A DNA stretch of 64,000 nucleotides, taken from the NCBI GenBank assembly GCA_036498905.1, contig DASYER010000126.1, positions 1 to 64,000 of the forward strand, given 5' to 3'. Below the pieces are notes generated by a model that saw only the letters and a program-made list of their open reading frames with translations, searched no databases and was not told the origin of the DNA. Both the position numbers and the translations under genes were made by a program. This document shows positions 51,301-60,945 of the stretch, piece after piece (positions within the stretch are counted from its first letter, which is position 1; each line of letters begins with the position of its first letter). The DNA comes from DAIDKA01 sp036498905 (GTDB taxonomy: Bacteria; Pseudomonadota; Gammaproteobacteria; Steroidobacterales; Steroidobacteraceae).

Positions 51301-52065
51301 ATGACTGAGATGACTGTCGTTCAACTTCCCGGTCAGACCAAAGAAGTCATTACCAGCCGACGACGGAGCCGCTTCTTCATGCTGACATCGGTGCTGATGT
51401 TATTGATCGTTCTTCTGGGCTTCTCCCCCACCTTCTATCTGCGAAATTTCTTTCCGGCGCGCCCGATTCCGCCCTACCTGTATTTGCATGGACTGGTAAT
51501 GACAGCATGGTATGTTCTGTTCATAGGCCAAGCGAGCTTGATTGGCTTCAATCGTCAGGACTTGCATCGGCGCCTTGGAATTGCAGGTCTGGTCCTGGCC
51601 GTAGCCGTGGCCGTAGTCGGGCTCTTCGTCAACATGCACCTGCGGTCCCGCGTGCAGGCGTCTGGTATCGCAATGACGCCACCGTTGGAAGGCTTCCTCA
51701 ACGCCATTGCGCTGGTAGGACTGTTTCTGCTCGGCGGGTTTTCGCTCTTTATAGCAGCTGCGATATTCTTCCGTCGACGTGCAGAAGCACACCGCCGCCT
51801 CATGTTTCTGGCCATGCTCAGCACATTGCCTCCGGCGATTGGTCCGGGACGATGGATCGGCAGAACGCTCCTACCGCTGCTCCCGCCCTGGCCTGGATTC
51901 ATTACGCTGGTAACGCTGGCCTTTCTAATCGCACTTGGCATTCACGATATTTGGTCACGCCGGGGCATTCATCCCATCACACTCTGGGGCGGAGCGTTTC
52001 TCGTCTGTCTTGAACTAATTCCCAACGAGCTGACCGGCAACATGATTACGATCGGACCCCCGTGA
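51301..52065 (+). CDS. multi-pass membrane protein, unknown function
   Basis: 254 residues from ATG 51301 (in-frame ATG at 51310 also possible). Six to seven helices (about 25-47, 62-84, 95-112, 133-158, 165-183, 197-216, 222-240). Conserved-looking pieces are FFPARPIPPYLYLHGLVMTAWYVLF, DLHRRLGIAGLVLA and EAHRRLMFLAMLST; paired His residues in helices could bind haem or metal, but I cannot confirm this. Similar proteins are known in Sphingomonas-like and Xanthomonas-like genomes without assigned function. It is 54 bases upstream of the Tat-exported hydrolase and divergent from the CadC-like regulator. Confidence 0.75.
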   Translation: MTEMTVVQLPGQTKEVITSRRRSRFFMLTSVLMLLIVLLGFSPTFYLRNFFPARPIPPYLYLHGLVMTAWYVLFIGQASLIGFNRQDLHRRLGIAGLVLAVAVAVVGLFVNMHLRSRVQASGIAMTPPLEGFLNAIALVGLFLLGGFSLFIAAAIFFRRRAEAHRRLMFLAMLSTLPPAIGPGRWIGRTLLPLLPPWPGFITLVTLAFLIALGIHDIWSRRGIHPITLWGGAFLVCLELIPNELTGNMITIGPP

Positions 52066-52119
52066 CACCAGGCCGCGCCTGTATCGGGGATGACTCACTT
52101 TCGGTCATTCAGGGAAGCA

Positions 52120-52986
52120 ATGAAGATGAAAACGAATCGTCGTCAGTTTCTGGCCGCATCGACCGCGGGCGCGCTGGGAGTTGCCGCCTGGCAACTCCCA
52201 GCTGCGGCACTATCGGAAGGGTCCAGAACATTCCATCGACAGGTGGGTGTTATCCGCTGGTACTGTGAACTGAGGGGTCGCGGTCCAGCGATTGTCCTCA
52301 TCCCTTCAGGTGAAGGCGACTGCGGCTCTTTCGAAAAGGTAGCCATCACGCTTGCCTCCGAGTTCACGGTGCTCTCGATCGACATGCCGGGTTTCTCGCG
52401 TTCAAGCGATCCGCCGAATTTTGATCACTATTCGATCAGTCAAGGCGCGGCTGAAATCGCAGCTCTGGTGCGAGCACTCGGATTGACGCCGGCCACTTTT
52501 TACGGTTGCAGCTCGGGAGGTCAATTCGCTCTGCGCTTGGCTGCCGAGCATCCAGAAGTGGTCCGCAAGGTGATCGTCCATGAAGTCGCACCGGCCATGC
52601 CGGCTCTGTCCTTTCCGGCGCAGGCCACTGATGAGGCGATCATCCATGCTTGCCGAGAGATGTTTCGCAACTTGCTGAATGAAAACGCCGCAGCATGGGA
52701 TGCGCTACCACCGGAATTTCATCATCGTCTCGATCGCAACTACGTCACCTGGGTACGCCGCTATCTCCCAATTCCAGACATGCGCATGCCTACCCCGCAG
52801 GAGTTGCGACAGCGACCTGTGACGTGGACGATAGGTGGACTGACCCCGGCAGTGGGCTTCTTCAATAACGTTCAGGCCGCATTCGCCGGAGGCATTCAGA
52901 TCGGCTTGTTGATGTGCAAACACTTTCCACAGGTCAGCATCCCGGATGCTTTGGCACATCACATCGCGGTCGCGGCTCGCGCCTGA
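52120..52986 (+). CDS. Tat-exported alpha/beta hydrolase
   Basis: 288 residues from ATG 52120 (AGGGAAG directly upstream); the frame back to 52090 has no site. The N-terminus TNRRQFLAASTAGALG is a twin-arginine signal with RRQFL, so it is exported folded. The fold shows the oxyanion segment VLIPSGEGDCGSFEK, the SIDMPGFSRSSDP strand, the nucleophile elbow YGCSSGGQ (G-x-S-x-G) and a late KHFPQVSIPDAL with the likely catalytic His. The acid residue is not certain. It probably cleaves an ester or a C-C bond in the periplasm. It follows the 51301 membrane protein, and its stop is 4 bases from the convergent GGDEF/EAL gene. Confidence 0.83.
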   Translation: MKMKTNRRQFLAASTAGALGVAAWQLPAAALSEGSRTFHRQVGVIRWYCELRGRGPAIVLIPSGEGDCGSFEKVAITLASEFTVLSIDMPGFSRSSDPPNFDHYSISQGAAEIAALVRALGLTPATFYGCSSGGQFALRLAAEHPEVVRKVIVHEVAPAMPALSFPAQATDEAIIHACREMFRNLLNENAAAWDALPPEFHHRLDRNYVTWVRRYLPIPDMRMPTPQELRQRPVTWTIGGLTPAVGFFNNVQAAFAGGIQIGLLMCKHFPQVSIPDALAHHIAVAARA

Positions 52987-52990
52987 CGAA

Positions 52991-55297
52991 TTACTCTTTT
53001 TGGGGGAACTGCCGATCGTTCTCGACCAACTGTTCGACGAGCCGATCAGCCGGCAGGGGCTTGCCCAGAAAGTGTCCCTGCAAGTAGTCGCATCCAAGCT
53101 CGCAAAGCGTCTTGTATTGTTCTGCCGTCTCGACGCCTTCGGCGACGACGGTCATGCCGATCGCATGTGCCAGCGTGATGACGGTGGACACCAAGGTCGG
53201 ACCCAGCGAGTCGTTTGACAGGCGTGCGGTGAATGTTCTGTCTATCTTCAGGGTATCGATGGGCAGATCGGAGAGACGGCTCAGGGAGGAATACCCTGTT
53301 CCAAAGTCATCGATCGCAATCCGCACCCCAACCTCTCGCAGGGCTTTGAGCTCACGGACCACATCATCACCATCATCAAGCAACGCGCCTTCGGTAATCT
53401 CGATATCGAGGCTACCCGCACCACAGGCATGATTGAGCTCCAGGAATCTCTTGGCGAAGTGCGGGTAGCGCAGCTCACGTGGCGAGATGTTTACGGCAAT
53501 GCGAATGTTCGGCACTCCGAGCTGCCGCCAGCGCTGGACGTCCTCGGCGGCCTGCTGGACCACCCAGTCTCCGACTACCGCAATCAATCCCGTCGATTCG
53601 AGCACGGGCAGAAATGCCGCCGGGCTGATGAGTCCCTCTTCGGGATCGCGCCAGCGGATCAGCCCTTCGACGCACTCTATGCGGCCGTTCTTGGCATTGA
53701 ACTCCGGCTGATAGTGCAGTTCGAATTCTTTGCGCTCGATCGCGATGCGCAGCTTGTGTTCCAGCGCCAGTCGCCCGATGCGCTCCGACCGATGAACGTT
53801 ACTGTAATGCACCAGGCGTCGATCGCTGGCACGGGCATCGCCGAGTGCCGCTTCGGCGTTCTGCACCAAAACATCCGCACTTTCGCCGTCCTGTGGGCCA
53901 AGCGCGACGCCGGACTTGACGATTACCGGGATCGATCGCAGCTCGACGTCAAACGGTCGGCTGAAAATGGCGCCGAGACGGTCCTGCAGGGTCGGCACCG
54001 GGCCTGCCGGATCGGACTCCGTGCCCAGTGCAATCGCAAAAGTGCCACCGCCCAGGTGCGCCACGCATTCGGTGTCGTTGAATCCGCGCCGCAATCGCTC
54101 CGACACGAGTTGCAACAGCCGATCGCCGATGTGCCGGCCAAATGAGTCATTGATGGCACTGAGATTTTCGATATCGAACACGGCCGCCACATAGCGCGCG
54201 GCGCCCCGTGAGCGCGCGATCAGCCGGTCAAGGCGATCACAGAACAGACGGCGCTTCGCCAGCCCGGTATTCGGGTCGAAATACGCCAAGAAGCGCACTT
54301 CATTGTCTTTTTGCAGAAATTGCAGCGCGAAGGACAGGTTGGCGGCAACTTCCTGCAGCATGGCCAACTCCTCTTCCACCAATGCAGTGGAGTCCGACGC
54401 CACCAGGATCAATGTCCCCCATGCTGTATCCTCCAGGAACAGCGGCAGAGTCACGGCGCGACGGCCATTGCTGCGGCGGAGCACGAATTTGAGCGCATCG
54501 GCAGCATCGAGGCTCATGCTGTCATCGCAAACCACGAACTTACCTTTAGCCAGAACCTGACCAACGATGCTCGCATCGCTGGGCGCTGAACCGGCCGCGG
54601 TCCGCAGACGCTCTACGGTATCGCGCTCAAGCCCATTGGCCGCCACGACGTCGAGTCCGGGGCCGTCGGCCTTCTTGAGCAATGCCACGGCGATCGCGTA
54701 CCCACCGACCAGGACGCCCAGACGACAAGCCTCGTTGAACAGCGCCGCGCGATCCCGGATGCGTATGACTGCCCCATTGATACCGCTCAACATCCGCAGA
54801 ACGCGAGTCAGGCGTGCGATCTGCACTTCCTGACGTTTGCGATCCGCACGGGATTCCGTATCGCCCAATGCCCGCGTGATCGCCGGCACCAGGCGTGCCA
54901 GGTTGTGCTTCAGGACATAGTCCAAGGCGCCGCGCTGCAGGGCGTCGATGGCGCGCTCTTCGCCGATCGTTCCGGACACGAAAATGAACGGCAGGTCCGT
55001 GGCCGCCTCGCGGACAATTTTCAGCGCTGACAGCCCGTCAAAGCCCGGCAGCGTGAAATCTGACAGCACGACATCCGGCTGAAAATGGGCCAGCTCGCTT
55101 CGCAGTTGTAATTCGCTGTCGATGCAGCGCCATTGCGCGACAACGCCCGCTTCGCGAACCTGTCGCATGATGAGCTCTGCATCGATCTGGGCATCCTCGA
55201 TCAGGAGGACGCGAACTTCACGCTGAAGAACCCGCGGTAGTTTTCTTATTTCAGAGGACACGACTTCCTGTCGATGTTGTTGGTGTCGCCCAAACAC
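52991..55297 (-). CDS. REC-GAF-GGDEF-EAL signalling protein, degenerate GGDEF
   Basis: 768 residues from GTG 55297; GTG 55261 with AGGAAG upstream is an equally good start. Domains in order: receiver (about 30-145, phospho-acceptor D in PDVVLSDFTLPGF), GAF (about 165-315), GGDEF (about 330-495) and EAL (about 515-760). The GGDEF signature is GGGTF, so cyclase activity should be lost. The EAL domain keeps the metal and catalytic residues: EGLIRW, NISPRELR, DDFGTGYSSL, LKIDRTF, AEGVET and QGHFLGKPL. It is expected to be a phosphorylation-controlled c-di-GMP phosphodiesterase in the cytoplasm. No kinase lies next to it. Confidence 0.9.
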   Translation of the reverse strand: MFGRHQQHRQEVVSSEIRKLPRVLQREVRVLLIEDAQIDAELIMRQVREAGVVAQWRCIDSELQLRSELAHFQPDVVLSDFTLPGFDGLSALKIVREAATDLPFIFVSGTIGEERAIDALQRGALDYVLKHNLARLVPAITRALGDTESRADRKRQEVQIARLTRVLRMLSGINGAVIRIRDRAALFNEACRLGVLVGGYAIAVALLKKADGPGLDVVAANGLERDTVERLRTAAGSAPSDASIVGQVLAKGKFVVCDDSMSLDAADALKFVLRRSNGRRAVTLPLFLEDTAWGTLILVASDSTALVEEELAMLQEVAANLSFALQFLQKDNEVRFLAYFDPNTGLAKRRLFCDRLDRLIARSRGAARYVAAVFDIENLSAINDSFGRHIGDRLLQLVSERLRRGFNDTECVAHLGGGTFAIALGTESDPAGPVPTLQDRLGAIFSRPFDVELRSIPVIVKSGVALGPQDGESADVLVQNAEAALGDARASDRRLVHYSNVHRSERIGRLALEHKLRIAIERKEFELHYQPEFNAKNGRIECVEGLIRWRDPEEGLISPAAFLPVLESTGLIAVVGDWVVQQAAEDVQRWRQLGVPNIRIAVNISPRELRYPHFAKRFLELNHACGAGSLDIEITEGALLDDGDDVVRELKALREVGVRIAIDDFGTGYSSLSRLSDLPIDTLKIDRTFTARLSNDSLGPTLVSTVITLAHAIGMTVVAEGVETAEQYKTLCELGCDYLQGHFLGKPLPADRLVEQLVENDRQFPQKE

Positions 55298-55540
55298 CGA
55301 CCCTGTTAAGTCAAGATCGCGCGATCCGTATTGCCCAGATCAAATTCACGATCCCCGAGTGTCACACACATTACCATCCGAGGCTCCTTCTCCCCAATGC
55401 GTCCCGTCTTGCGCGCGAACTCGAATGCGTGATCCATGTCGCAATTTGCAAGGATTACACAGCGCGGATCGAGATCTATAAAATACCGGATTTTCCTCTT
55501 GGCGGTATTGACCTGACCGCGGCTTCAGGCGCTAACGGTC

Positions 55541-56002
55541 TTATGACGCCCGCGCAGATACTGCACCACCGGGACGCATCGGTGTGTTCTGTCCCGCAGC
55601 CAGCCACCACTCGCCCTGGTGACGAACGAGCACGTACATCGCCATTTCGGAGAAGGCCTGGTGAGGATCCGATGTCGGCGCTAACGGCTCCCCGCTGCTG
55701 CTGAGCGCGAGCCTGGCGATGTGCGCGACGATTACGTCTTCGCTTAGCGGAAGGATGTTCTGAATGGCATATCGGAAAGCGGGGCCCGTCCTTGGCTGCT
55801 GCTGGAAATGGACATGAATGGGATGCAGCTTGTCGTAGCCGCGCACGAGCGCACCATAAGGACTGCCCCAGATCACGTCGGCGGCAAACTGATGATTCAA
55901 TATTTCCGCGTCACGCCGCTCATAACCTGCTTGCAGCCCAGCGGCAAACGCCGCAACCGCCGCCTCGGCATCAGCGCTCACAATCCCAATCGTAGGATGC
56001 AT
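55541..56002 (-). CDS. SgcJ/EcaC-like (DUF4440-type) NTF2 protein
   Basis: 153 residues from ATG 56002; the open frame further upstream overlaps the SDR promoter and is unlikely. One NTF2-like fold: AAVAAFAAGLQAGYERRDAEILNHQFAADVIWGSPYGALVRGYDKLHPIHVHF, ending MAMYVLVRHQGEWWLAAGQNT. This matches the SgcJ/EcaC or SnoaL-like group, cytoplasmic, of unknown reaction. It is divergent from the SDR gene at 56095 with 92 bases between the starts. Confidence 0.78.
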   Translation of the reverse strand: MHPTIGIVSADAEAAVAAFAAGLQAGYERRDAEILNHQFAADVIWGSPYGALVRGYDKLHPIHVHFQQQPRTGPAFRYAIQNILPLSEDVIVAHIARLALSSSGEPLAPTSDPHQAFSEMAMYVLVRHQGEWWLAAGQNTPMRPGGAVSARAS

Positions 56003-56094
56003 TTTCACGGTTATATTTCCGGCGGACCGGCCCCTCGCCTCCAGGTATTCGGGAGAGTAGCATTCGCGGGCCACTTCGCTAGTAGGAGGCAACC

Positions 56095-56823
56095 GTGACT
56101 TCAGTCAAAAGCGCCGTCGTCACCGGTGCCAACAAAGGGATCGGACGAGAAGTTGCACGGCGACTGGCAATCGACGGGTTCAAGGTTTGGCTCGGCGCCC
56201 GGGATGCCGACAGGGGCGCCGGGGCAGCGAGAGAGTTGCACGCTGAGGGCCTGGATGTTGAGTGTCTGGAAATCGACGTTACGAGCGATGAAAGCGTGGT
56301 GGCAGCGGCCAGGACGGTCTGGAGCGAGCGATCACAGCTCGACGTCCTCGTGAACAATGCGGGCATCGCCGTCAACTACGATCGCCCGCCTAGCGAACAG
56401 TCGATGGCCGACATCACGGCGACCTACGAAGTCAATGTCTTCGGTCCCATCCGCACCACCCAGACGTTTCTGCCGCTGCTGCTCGCGGCACCCGTCGCGC
56501 GCATCGTCATGGTCAGCAGTCACAGTGGATCGATTACACGCGCTGCGGATGCCTCCAAGCCGACATACTCCACCAACATGATGGGGTACGGCAGCTCCAA
56601 AGCCGCGCTGAATGCAATCACCGTATCGTTCGCCAAGGAGCTCGCTCACCGCGGCGTGCGAGTGAATGCGGCAGCTCCGGGCTATACGGCCACCGATCTT
56701 AATGGGCACCAGGGACCTCGGTCGGTGCAACAGGCAGCGGAGATCATCGTGCGTCTGGCCAAGCTAGATGCACAGGGCCCGACGGGAGGCTACTTCGACG
56801 ATCAAGGCCCGGTTCCCTGGTGA
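56095..56823 (+). CDS. SDR family oxidoreductase (carbonyl-reductase-like)
   Basis: 242 residues from GTG 56095, with AGGAGG five bases upstream. The family marks are complete: cofactor motif TGANKGIG, NNAGIAVNYD, catalytic Ser in IVMVSSHSG, active-site YGSSK and PGYTATDLNG. Full-length, single-domain and cytoplasmic. It resembles plant and bacterial menthol/carbonyl reductases (NADPH-dependent, ARDADRG start of the cofactor-selective loop). The substrate is unknown. It is divergent from the NTF2-like gene and 69 bases upstream of the large lipoprotein. Confidence 0.9.
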   Translation: MTSVKSAVVTGANKGIGREVARRLAIDGFKVWLGARDADRGAGAARELHAEGLDVECLEIDVTSDESVVAAARTVWSERSQLDVLVNNAGIAVNYDRPPSEQSMADITATYEVNVFGPIRTTQTFLPLLLAAPVARIVMVSSHSGSITRAADASKPTYSTNMMGYGSSKAALNAITVSFAKELAHRGVRVNAAAPGYTATDLNGHQGPRSVQQAAEIIVRLAKLDAQGPTGGYFDDQGPVPW

Positions 56824-56892
56824 CACCGCTTCCGACTGGATCAGATTCGCGGGATTGCCGACCAATACCGGTATTTGCCAGCCCACGAGACT

Positions 56893-59604
56893 ATGGTCTG
56901 TCGGCTAGCAGGGCTATCGGGATTCAAGTTGACGCTGTTGAAAAGGGTTTCGCGGGGCGCGTCAGGCTCGCTGCTGTATCGCGTCGCCGCCATCGCGGCG
57001 ATGGGTCTTGCGCTCTCGGCCTGCGGTAGCTCCGATTCCGGTCGAGCCTCCACGTATAGTCTCGGCGGAACGATCAGTGGCCCGACGGCCGCCGGGCTAG
57101 TGCTCGTCGACAATGGCGAAACCCTGCCGGTCACCGCCGGTGCCGGCACCTTCGCATTCGCCACGCGGTTCACAACCGCCATGGCCTACGCGGTAACGGT
57201 GCAGAACAGCCCGCCCGGACTCACCTGCAGTGTCGCCGCCGGCACCGGCACGTTCGGAACGGCGAGTATCAACAATGTGGTCGTCACCTGCTCGGACGAA
57301 GCCTATTCGATCGGCGGCGCCATCCGCGGCTTGAATGGGGCGGATCTGGTACTGGCCAATGGTACCGACACGGTGTCCGTGTCTTCCGGCTCCACGTCCT
57401 TCATGATGTCAGCGCCGGTTGCCTATACCAGCAGTTACGCGATCACGGTTGCGGCCCAGCCCCAGGGTGTATCGTGCTCCGTGCAGAACGGAACGGGGAC
57501 CATGGGCGCCGCGGCCGTGACCAATGTAGCGGTAATCTGTTCGGATCAACCCTACACGCTCGGAGGCACGGTCAACGGTTTGACCGTTGCCGGCCTCGTG
57601 CTGGCGAACGGCAGCGATACCTTGCCGGTGCCGGCTGGTGCGCCCACTTTCACGCTTCCTACCGCCGTCGCCTTCTCCAGCAACTATGCAGTAACGGTGG
57701 CGTCCCAACCTGCCGGCCTGACCTGCTCGGTGAGCAATGGCTCGGGCCCGATGCCGGCCGTGAACGTCGGTACGGTGGCGGTCGTCTGCGCCAGCAACGC
57801 CTACATGCTCAGCGGCTCCATAAACGGATTGGCGAATACGGGGCTGACTCTGACGGATGGCACTGACACGGCAAACATTCCCGCCAATGGCACAAGTTTC
57901 ACGTTTCCTACGGCCGTAGCCTTCGGGAGCACCTACCACGTCACCGTCCAATCGCAGCCCGCGAATTCGTTATGCACGGTGAGTAACGCGACGGCTTCGA
58001 TGCCGGCCGGTAATGTGAGCAGCATTGCGGTGACTTGTGCGGTCACCGCCTACACCCTCGGTGGTTCCATCGGGGCAGGCACCTTGACCGCAACCGGCCT
58101 GGTGCTGACTGACGGCACGGACAATTTGGCGGTTGCCGCCAATGCCAGTGTCTTCTCGATGCCCACCGGGGTGACGATCGGCGCGCCGTATTCGGTCACC
58201 ATCGCGGCGCAACCTGCCGGGCTGGTGTGCACCGTGACTAACGGTTCGGGCACCATGCCATCTGCGGATTTCAACGGCGTGCAGGTAAGCTGCACCGCGC
58301 GTGAATGGACGTGGGTGGCCGGATCCAACAGCGTCCTCAGTGCGGCCAGTGTGTACGGCACGCGAGGAGTTCCCGCCGCGGGCAATACCCCGGGCCAGCG
58401 CGACAGCCAGATGAACTGGACCGATCACAGTGGCCGCCTGTGGCTGTTCGGTGGATCGGACCAGGGCCTGTCTCCGGGCGATCTTGACGATCTGTGGATG
58501 TATGACCCTGCCACCGGGCTATGGACCTGGGAAAACGGCTCCAGCAGCGGTGGCGATCCAGGCAGTTATGGCACGAAGGGCGTCGCGGCGGCGGGTAACT
58601 CACCTCCCTCGCGACACTCCGGGGTGACATGGGTCGATTCCTCAGGGCATCTGTGGCTCTTCGGCGGTTTCAACGACACCAACCTCCCAGGCTGCCTCAA
58701 CGATCTGTGGATGTATGACATCGCCGCGAACGAGTGGACCTGGGTTGGCGGCCCGGCCGTGGCCGATGACCCGGGCTCGGCAGGCGCTCAAGGCGTCGCC
58801 GCGCCCGGCAACTTACCGTCCTCCCGCGTCGGTGCCATGGCTTGGAGCGACGGCGCGGGTCACTTCTGGCTGTATGGCGGCAACATCCCGGGCGGGGGTG
58901 GGCTCACCGCAAACGACCTGTGGATGTACGACCCGTTGTCGGGGCTGTGGACCTGGGTCAGCGGTTCGACCGCGGCAACCGGCGACGTCACGGCGGTCTT
59001 CGGCACTCAGGGTGTCGCCGCGGCGGGCAATACGCCCGGCGCGCGTCAGGGCGCCGCGACCTGGGCCGATAATTCCGGTCATCTGTGGCTGTTTGGCGGC
59101 AGCGTCTATGACTCGAGCCTGCAGACGGGTCTCTTCGGCGATCTGTGGTCGTACGACATCGCGTCGAATCAATGGACCTGGATCGGCGGGACTGACACCA
59201 CCAACGCGACCGGAACGAACGGGAGCCTGGGAATTGCAGCCACGGGCAACACCCCCGGCGGACGTACGGAGATGGGGTTCTGGACAGACCATTCAGGCCG
59301 TTTCTGGCTGTTCGGTGGATCGGGCTATGGGCCGGACACCGCGGCCGGCGGGGGGTGGCTCAGCGATCTGTGGATGTTCGATCCCACCGCCCGGCAGTGG
59401 ACATGGGTAGACGGGCCGAGTGATCCGAGCAACGACCCCGCAACCTACGGAACCCAAGGGACAGCGGCGGCCAACAACGTGCCCGGCGGGCGCGTACTTC
59501 CGGTCGGCTGGGTCGACAGCAACGGCAGATTCTGGATGTTCGGTGGCTATGGCGCCGATACCAACGGCTATCACTTCGACTTGAACGATCTGTGGAAATT
59601 CTAA
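56893..59604 (+). CDS. large repeat lipoprotein with C-terminal kelch propeller
   Basis: 903 residues from ATG 56893; a TTG at 56875 is an alternative. A signal peptide ends in the lipobox ALSAC. Then come five repeats of about 82-87 residues (about 55-475) with the pattern YTLGGT...GLVLxNGxDT...F, YAVTVxxQPxGLxCxVxNGxGTM and VxCxxx, each with two cysteines. The last 430 residues hold six kelch blades (YGTxGVAAxGNxPxxR, SGxLWLFGG, LNDLWMYDxxxxxWTWV), i.e. a galactose-oxidase-type beta-propeller. It should sit on the cell surface or in the periplasm. Overlaps the convergent creA gene by four bases. Confidence 0.82.
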   Translation: MVCRLAGLSGFKLTLLKRVSRGASGSLLYRVAAIAAMGLALSACGSSDSGRASTYSLGGTISGPTAAGLVLVDNGETLPVTAGAGTFAFATRFTTAMAYAVTVQNSPPGLTCSVAAGTGTFGTASINNVVVTCSDEAYSIGGAIRGLNGADLVLANGTDTVSVSSGSTSFMMSAPVAYTSSYAITVAAQPQGVSCSVQNGTGTMGAAAVTNVAVICSDQPYTLGGTVNGLTVAGLVLANGSDTLPVPAGAPTFTLPTAVAFSSNYAVTVASQPAGLTCSVSNGSGPMPAVNVGTVAVVCASNAYMLSGSINGLANTGLTLTDGTDTANIPANGTSFTFPTAVAFGSTYHVTVQSQPANSLCTVSNATASMPAGNVSSIAVTCAVTAYTLGGSIGAGTLTATGLVLTDGTDNLAVAANASVFSMPTGVTIGAPYSVTIAAQPAGLVCTVTNGSGTMPSADFNGVQVSCTAREWTWVAGSNSVLSAASVYGTRGVPAAGNTPGQRDSQMNWTDHSGRLWLFGGSDQGLSPGDLDDLWMYDPATGLWTWENGSSSGGDPGSYGTKGVAAAGNSPPSRHSGVTWVDSSGHLWLFGGFNDTNLPGCLNDLWMYDIAANEWTWVGGPAVADDPGSAGAQGVAAPGNLPSSRVGAMAWSDGAGHFWLYGGNIPGGGGLTANDLWMYDPLSGLWTWVSGSTAATGDVTAVFGTQGVAAAGNTPGARQGAATWADNSGHLWLFGGSVYDSSLQTGLFGDLWSYDIASNQWTWIGGTDTTNATGTNGSLGIAATGNTPGGRTEMGFWTDHSGRFWLFGGSGYGPDTAAGGGWLSDLWMFDPTARQWTWVDGPSDPSNDPATYGTQGTAAANNVPGGRVLPVGWVDSNGRFWMFGGYGADTNGYHFDLNDLWKF

Positions 59605-60098
59605 TTGGGCGGCGGCGCCACCCAGCCCATGATGGGCACCGAACTGATGGAGTTCTTCGGGCTGCCTTGAATCACCCGATCGCTGTAGGACACGTATACG
59701 AGTACGTTCCTGCCGCGATCAAAGAAACGCACCACGTGCAATTGCTTGAATAGCAGGCTGCGCCGCTCGTCGAACACGCTCTCACCATCCTGCAGATTGC
59801 CCTTGATGTGGATCGCGCCGATCTGGCGGCAGGCGATACTGACATCGCTCGTATCCTCTGCCAGGCGCAGGCCGCCTTTGATCCCGCCGGTTACGGCCCG
59901 GCTAATGTGGCAGGCCACACCTTGCACTTTCGGGTCATCGAACCCGTCCACCGCGATTCGATCGTCGGGCCCCAACAAGCGAAATCGGGTGCTGACCTGG
60001 CCTGTGGTACCCCGTTCCGGCCGGCTCCACACCCACACTGCGAGGGCAAGCACCAGCAGCACGGCCAATACTCCAACTACGCGCACAACTTTTTGCAT
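59601..60098 (-). CDS. creA: CreA family protein
   Basis: 165 residues. An N-terminal membrane anchor or signal (about 5-25, VVRVVGVLAVLLVLALAVWVW) is followed by the CreA core: DDRIAVDGFDDPKVQGVACHISRAVTGGIKGGLRLAEDTSDVSIACRQIG, then RRSLLFKQLHVVRFFDRGRNVLVYVSYSDRVIQGSPKNSISSVP. Two conserved cysteines are present. The family is periplasmic and of unknown function; E. coli CreA is of similar size. It ends the minus-strand cluster that includes the flavin electron-transfer genes; the 7-base gap to the NqrB/RnfD-like gene suggests co-transcription. Confidence 0.9.
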   Translation of the reverse strand: MQKVVRVVGVLAVLLVLALAVWVWSRPERGTTGQVSTRFRLLGPDDRIAVDGFDDPKVQGVACHISRAVTGGIKGGLRLAEDTSDVSIACRQIGAIHIKGNLQDGESVFDERRSLLFKQLHVVRFFDRGRNVLVYVSYSDRVIQGSPKNSISSVPIMGWVAPPPN

Positions 60099-60105
60099 AA
60101 ATCAC

Positions 60106-60945
60106 TCACCTGGGGGCCGCAGCGCGGCGGGCATCCGCTTCAGACAAGAAATCGCTCCGGGAACGGCGCTGAACCCGGCGCCAGGCCGCCCACACATTCC
60201 CGGCCAGGGCTCCCGCGAAGAGAAAATAGACGACGCCGAATCTCTCGAATACGGCATAGCTGACCACGGCCACGATGATTCCACAGATCCACTGTTCCCG
60301 ATACTTGGCCGGTGAGGTCGGTGGGTCGGTAAGAATGATGAGCGCGAAATACAGCACGGCCTCGATGTCCGGTGATCGAAAAATCTCCGCAACCTTGCGC
60401 GGATCACCCAGATATGCGGTTATCGTAAATAAGAAGAAGTACGCTCCCAAGAAGGACAGGACCAGCGGCATTTTATTCACCCGGTCCGCGATGTAGATTC
60501 CGCCGACGAGCAAGACCGCGCGCGGCCACAGCGCCGACACATCAGGAAGCGCCCCCCACCAGCTTTGTCCCATCGGTAGCACATAGATCACCGTCACCAG
60601 AGCAAAAGCCGCCGGATTGAACACATTCGCCGAGCGCGTGCGGAACGCGTACTTGCTCAGCACCGCGACCACCGATGCCACCACAGGGATATACCAGTGC
60701 TCCTGCGCGCGCACTACCATCGCGATGATCATGGCGGTGAGCACGGCGCCGCTCGGAAACTGCCACACATTCCTGCGCAGCCTGAGGATGAACAGGTCCA
60801 CGGCCCCCGCAATCAAGGCCGCGCACCCCATGTTGAGTACGGCCGCCTCACCCCCCTGTCCAGGTGCCGCGATGGCCGTCAGGCACGCCAGCATGATCAG
60901 GAGCAATCCCTTCGGCGTCCTGAAGAAGCGGATCACGCTATGCAT
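60106..60945 (-). CDS. NqrB/RnfD-like membrane protein
   Basis: 279 residues with about nine helices and the NqrB/RnfD family pattern (GAVDLFILRLRRNVWQFPSGAVLTAMIIAMVV, SKYAFRTRSANVFNPAAFALV, and TDPPTSPAKY near 215). It is shorter than full RnfD (about 350). I see no S/T-G-A-T flavinylation site in it (the nearest is SGAV at 65-68), so it may bind flavin non-covalently or pass electrons to the FMN-bearing partner. It overlaps the ApbE gene by 8 bases and thus belongs to the FMN-binding protein/ApbE operon. No other Rnf or Nqr genes are nearby, so it works as a stand-alone unit. Confidence 0.85.
   Translation of the reverse strand: MHSVIRFFRTPKGLLLIMLACLTAIAAPGQGGEAAVLNMGCAALIAGAVDLFILRLRRNVWQFPSGAVLTAMIIAMVVRAQEHWYIPVVASVVAVLSKYAFRTRSANVFNPAAFALVTVIYVLPMGQSWWGALPDVSALWPRAVLLVGGIYIADRVNKMPLVLSFLGAYFFLFTITAYLGDPRKVAEIFRSPDIEAVLYFALIILTDPPTSPAKYREQWICGIIVAVVSYAVFERFGVVYFLFAGALAGNVWAAWRRVQRRSRSDFLSEADARRAAAPR

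Noticed and set aside
57060..58300. possible CRISPR-like array
   Set aside because: The period is about 250 bases, the repeats are diverged and fully coding; these are protein repeats.
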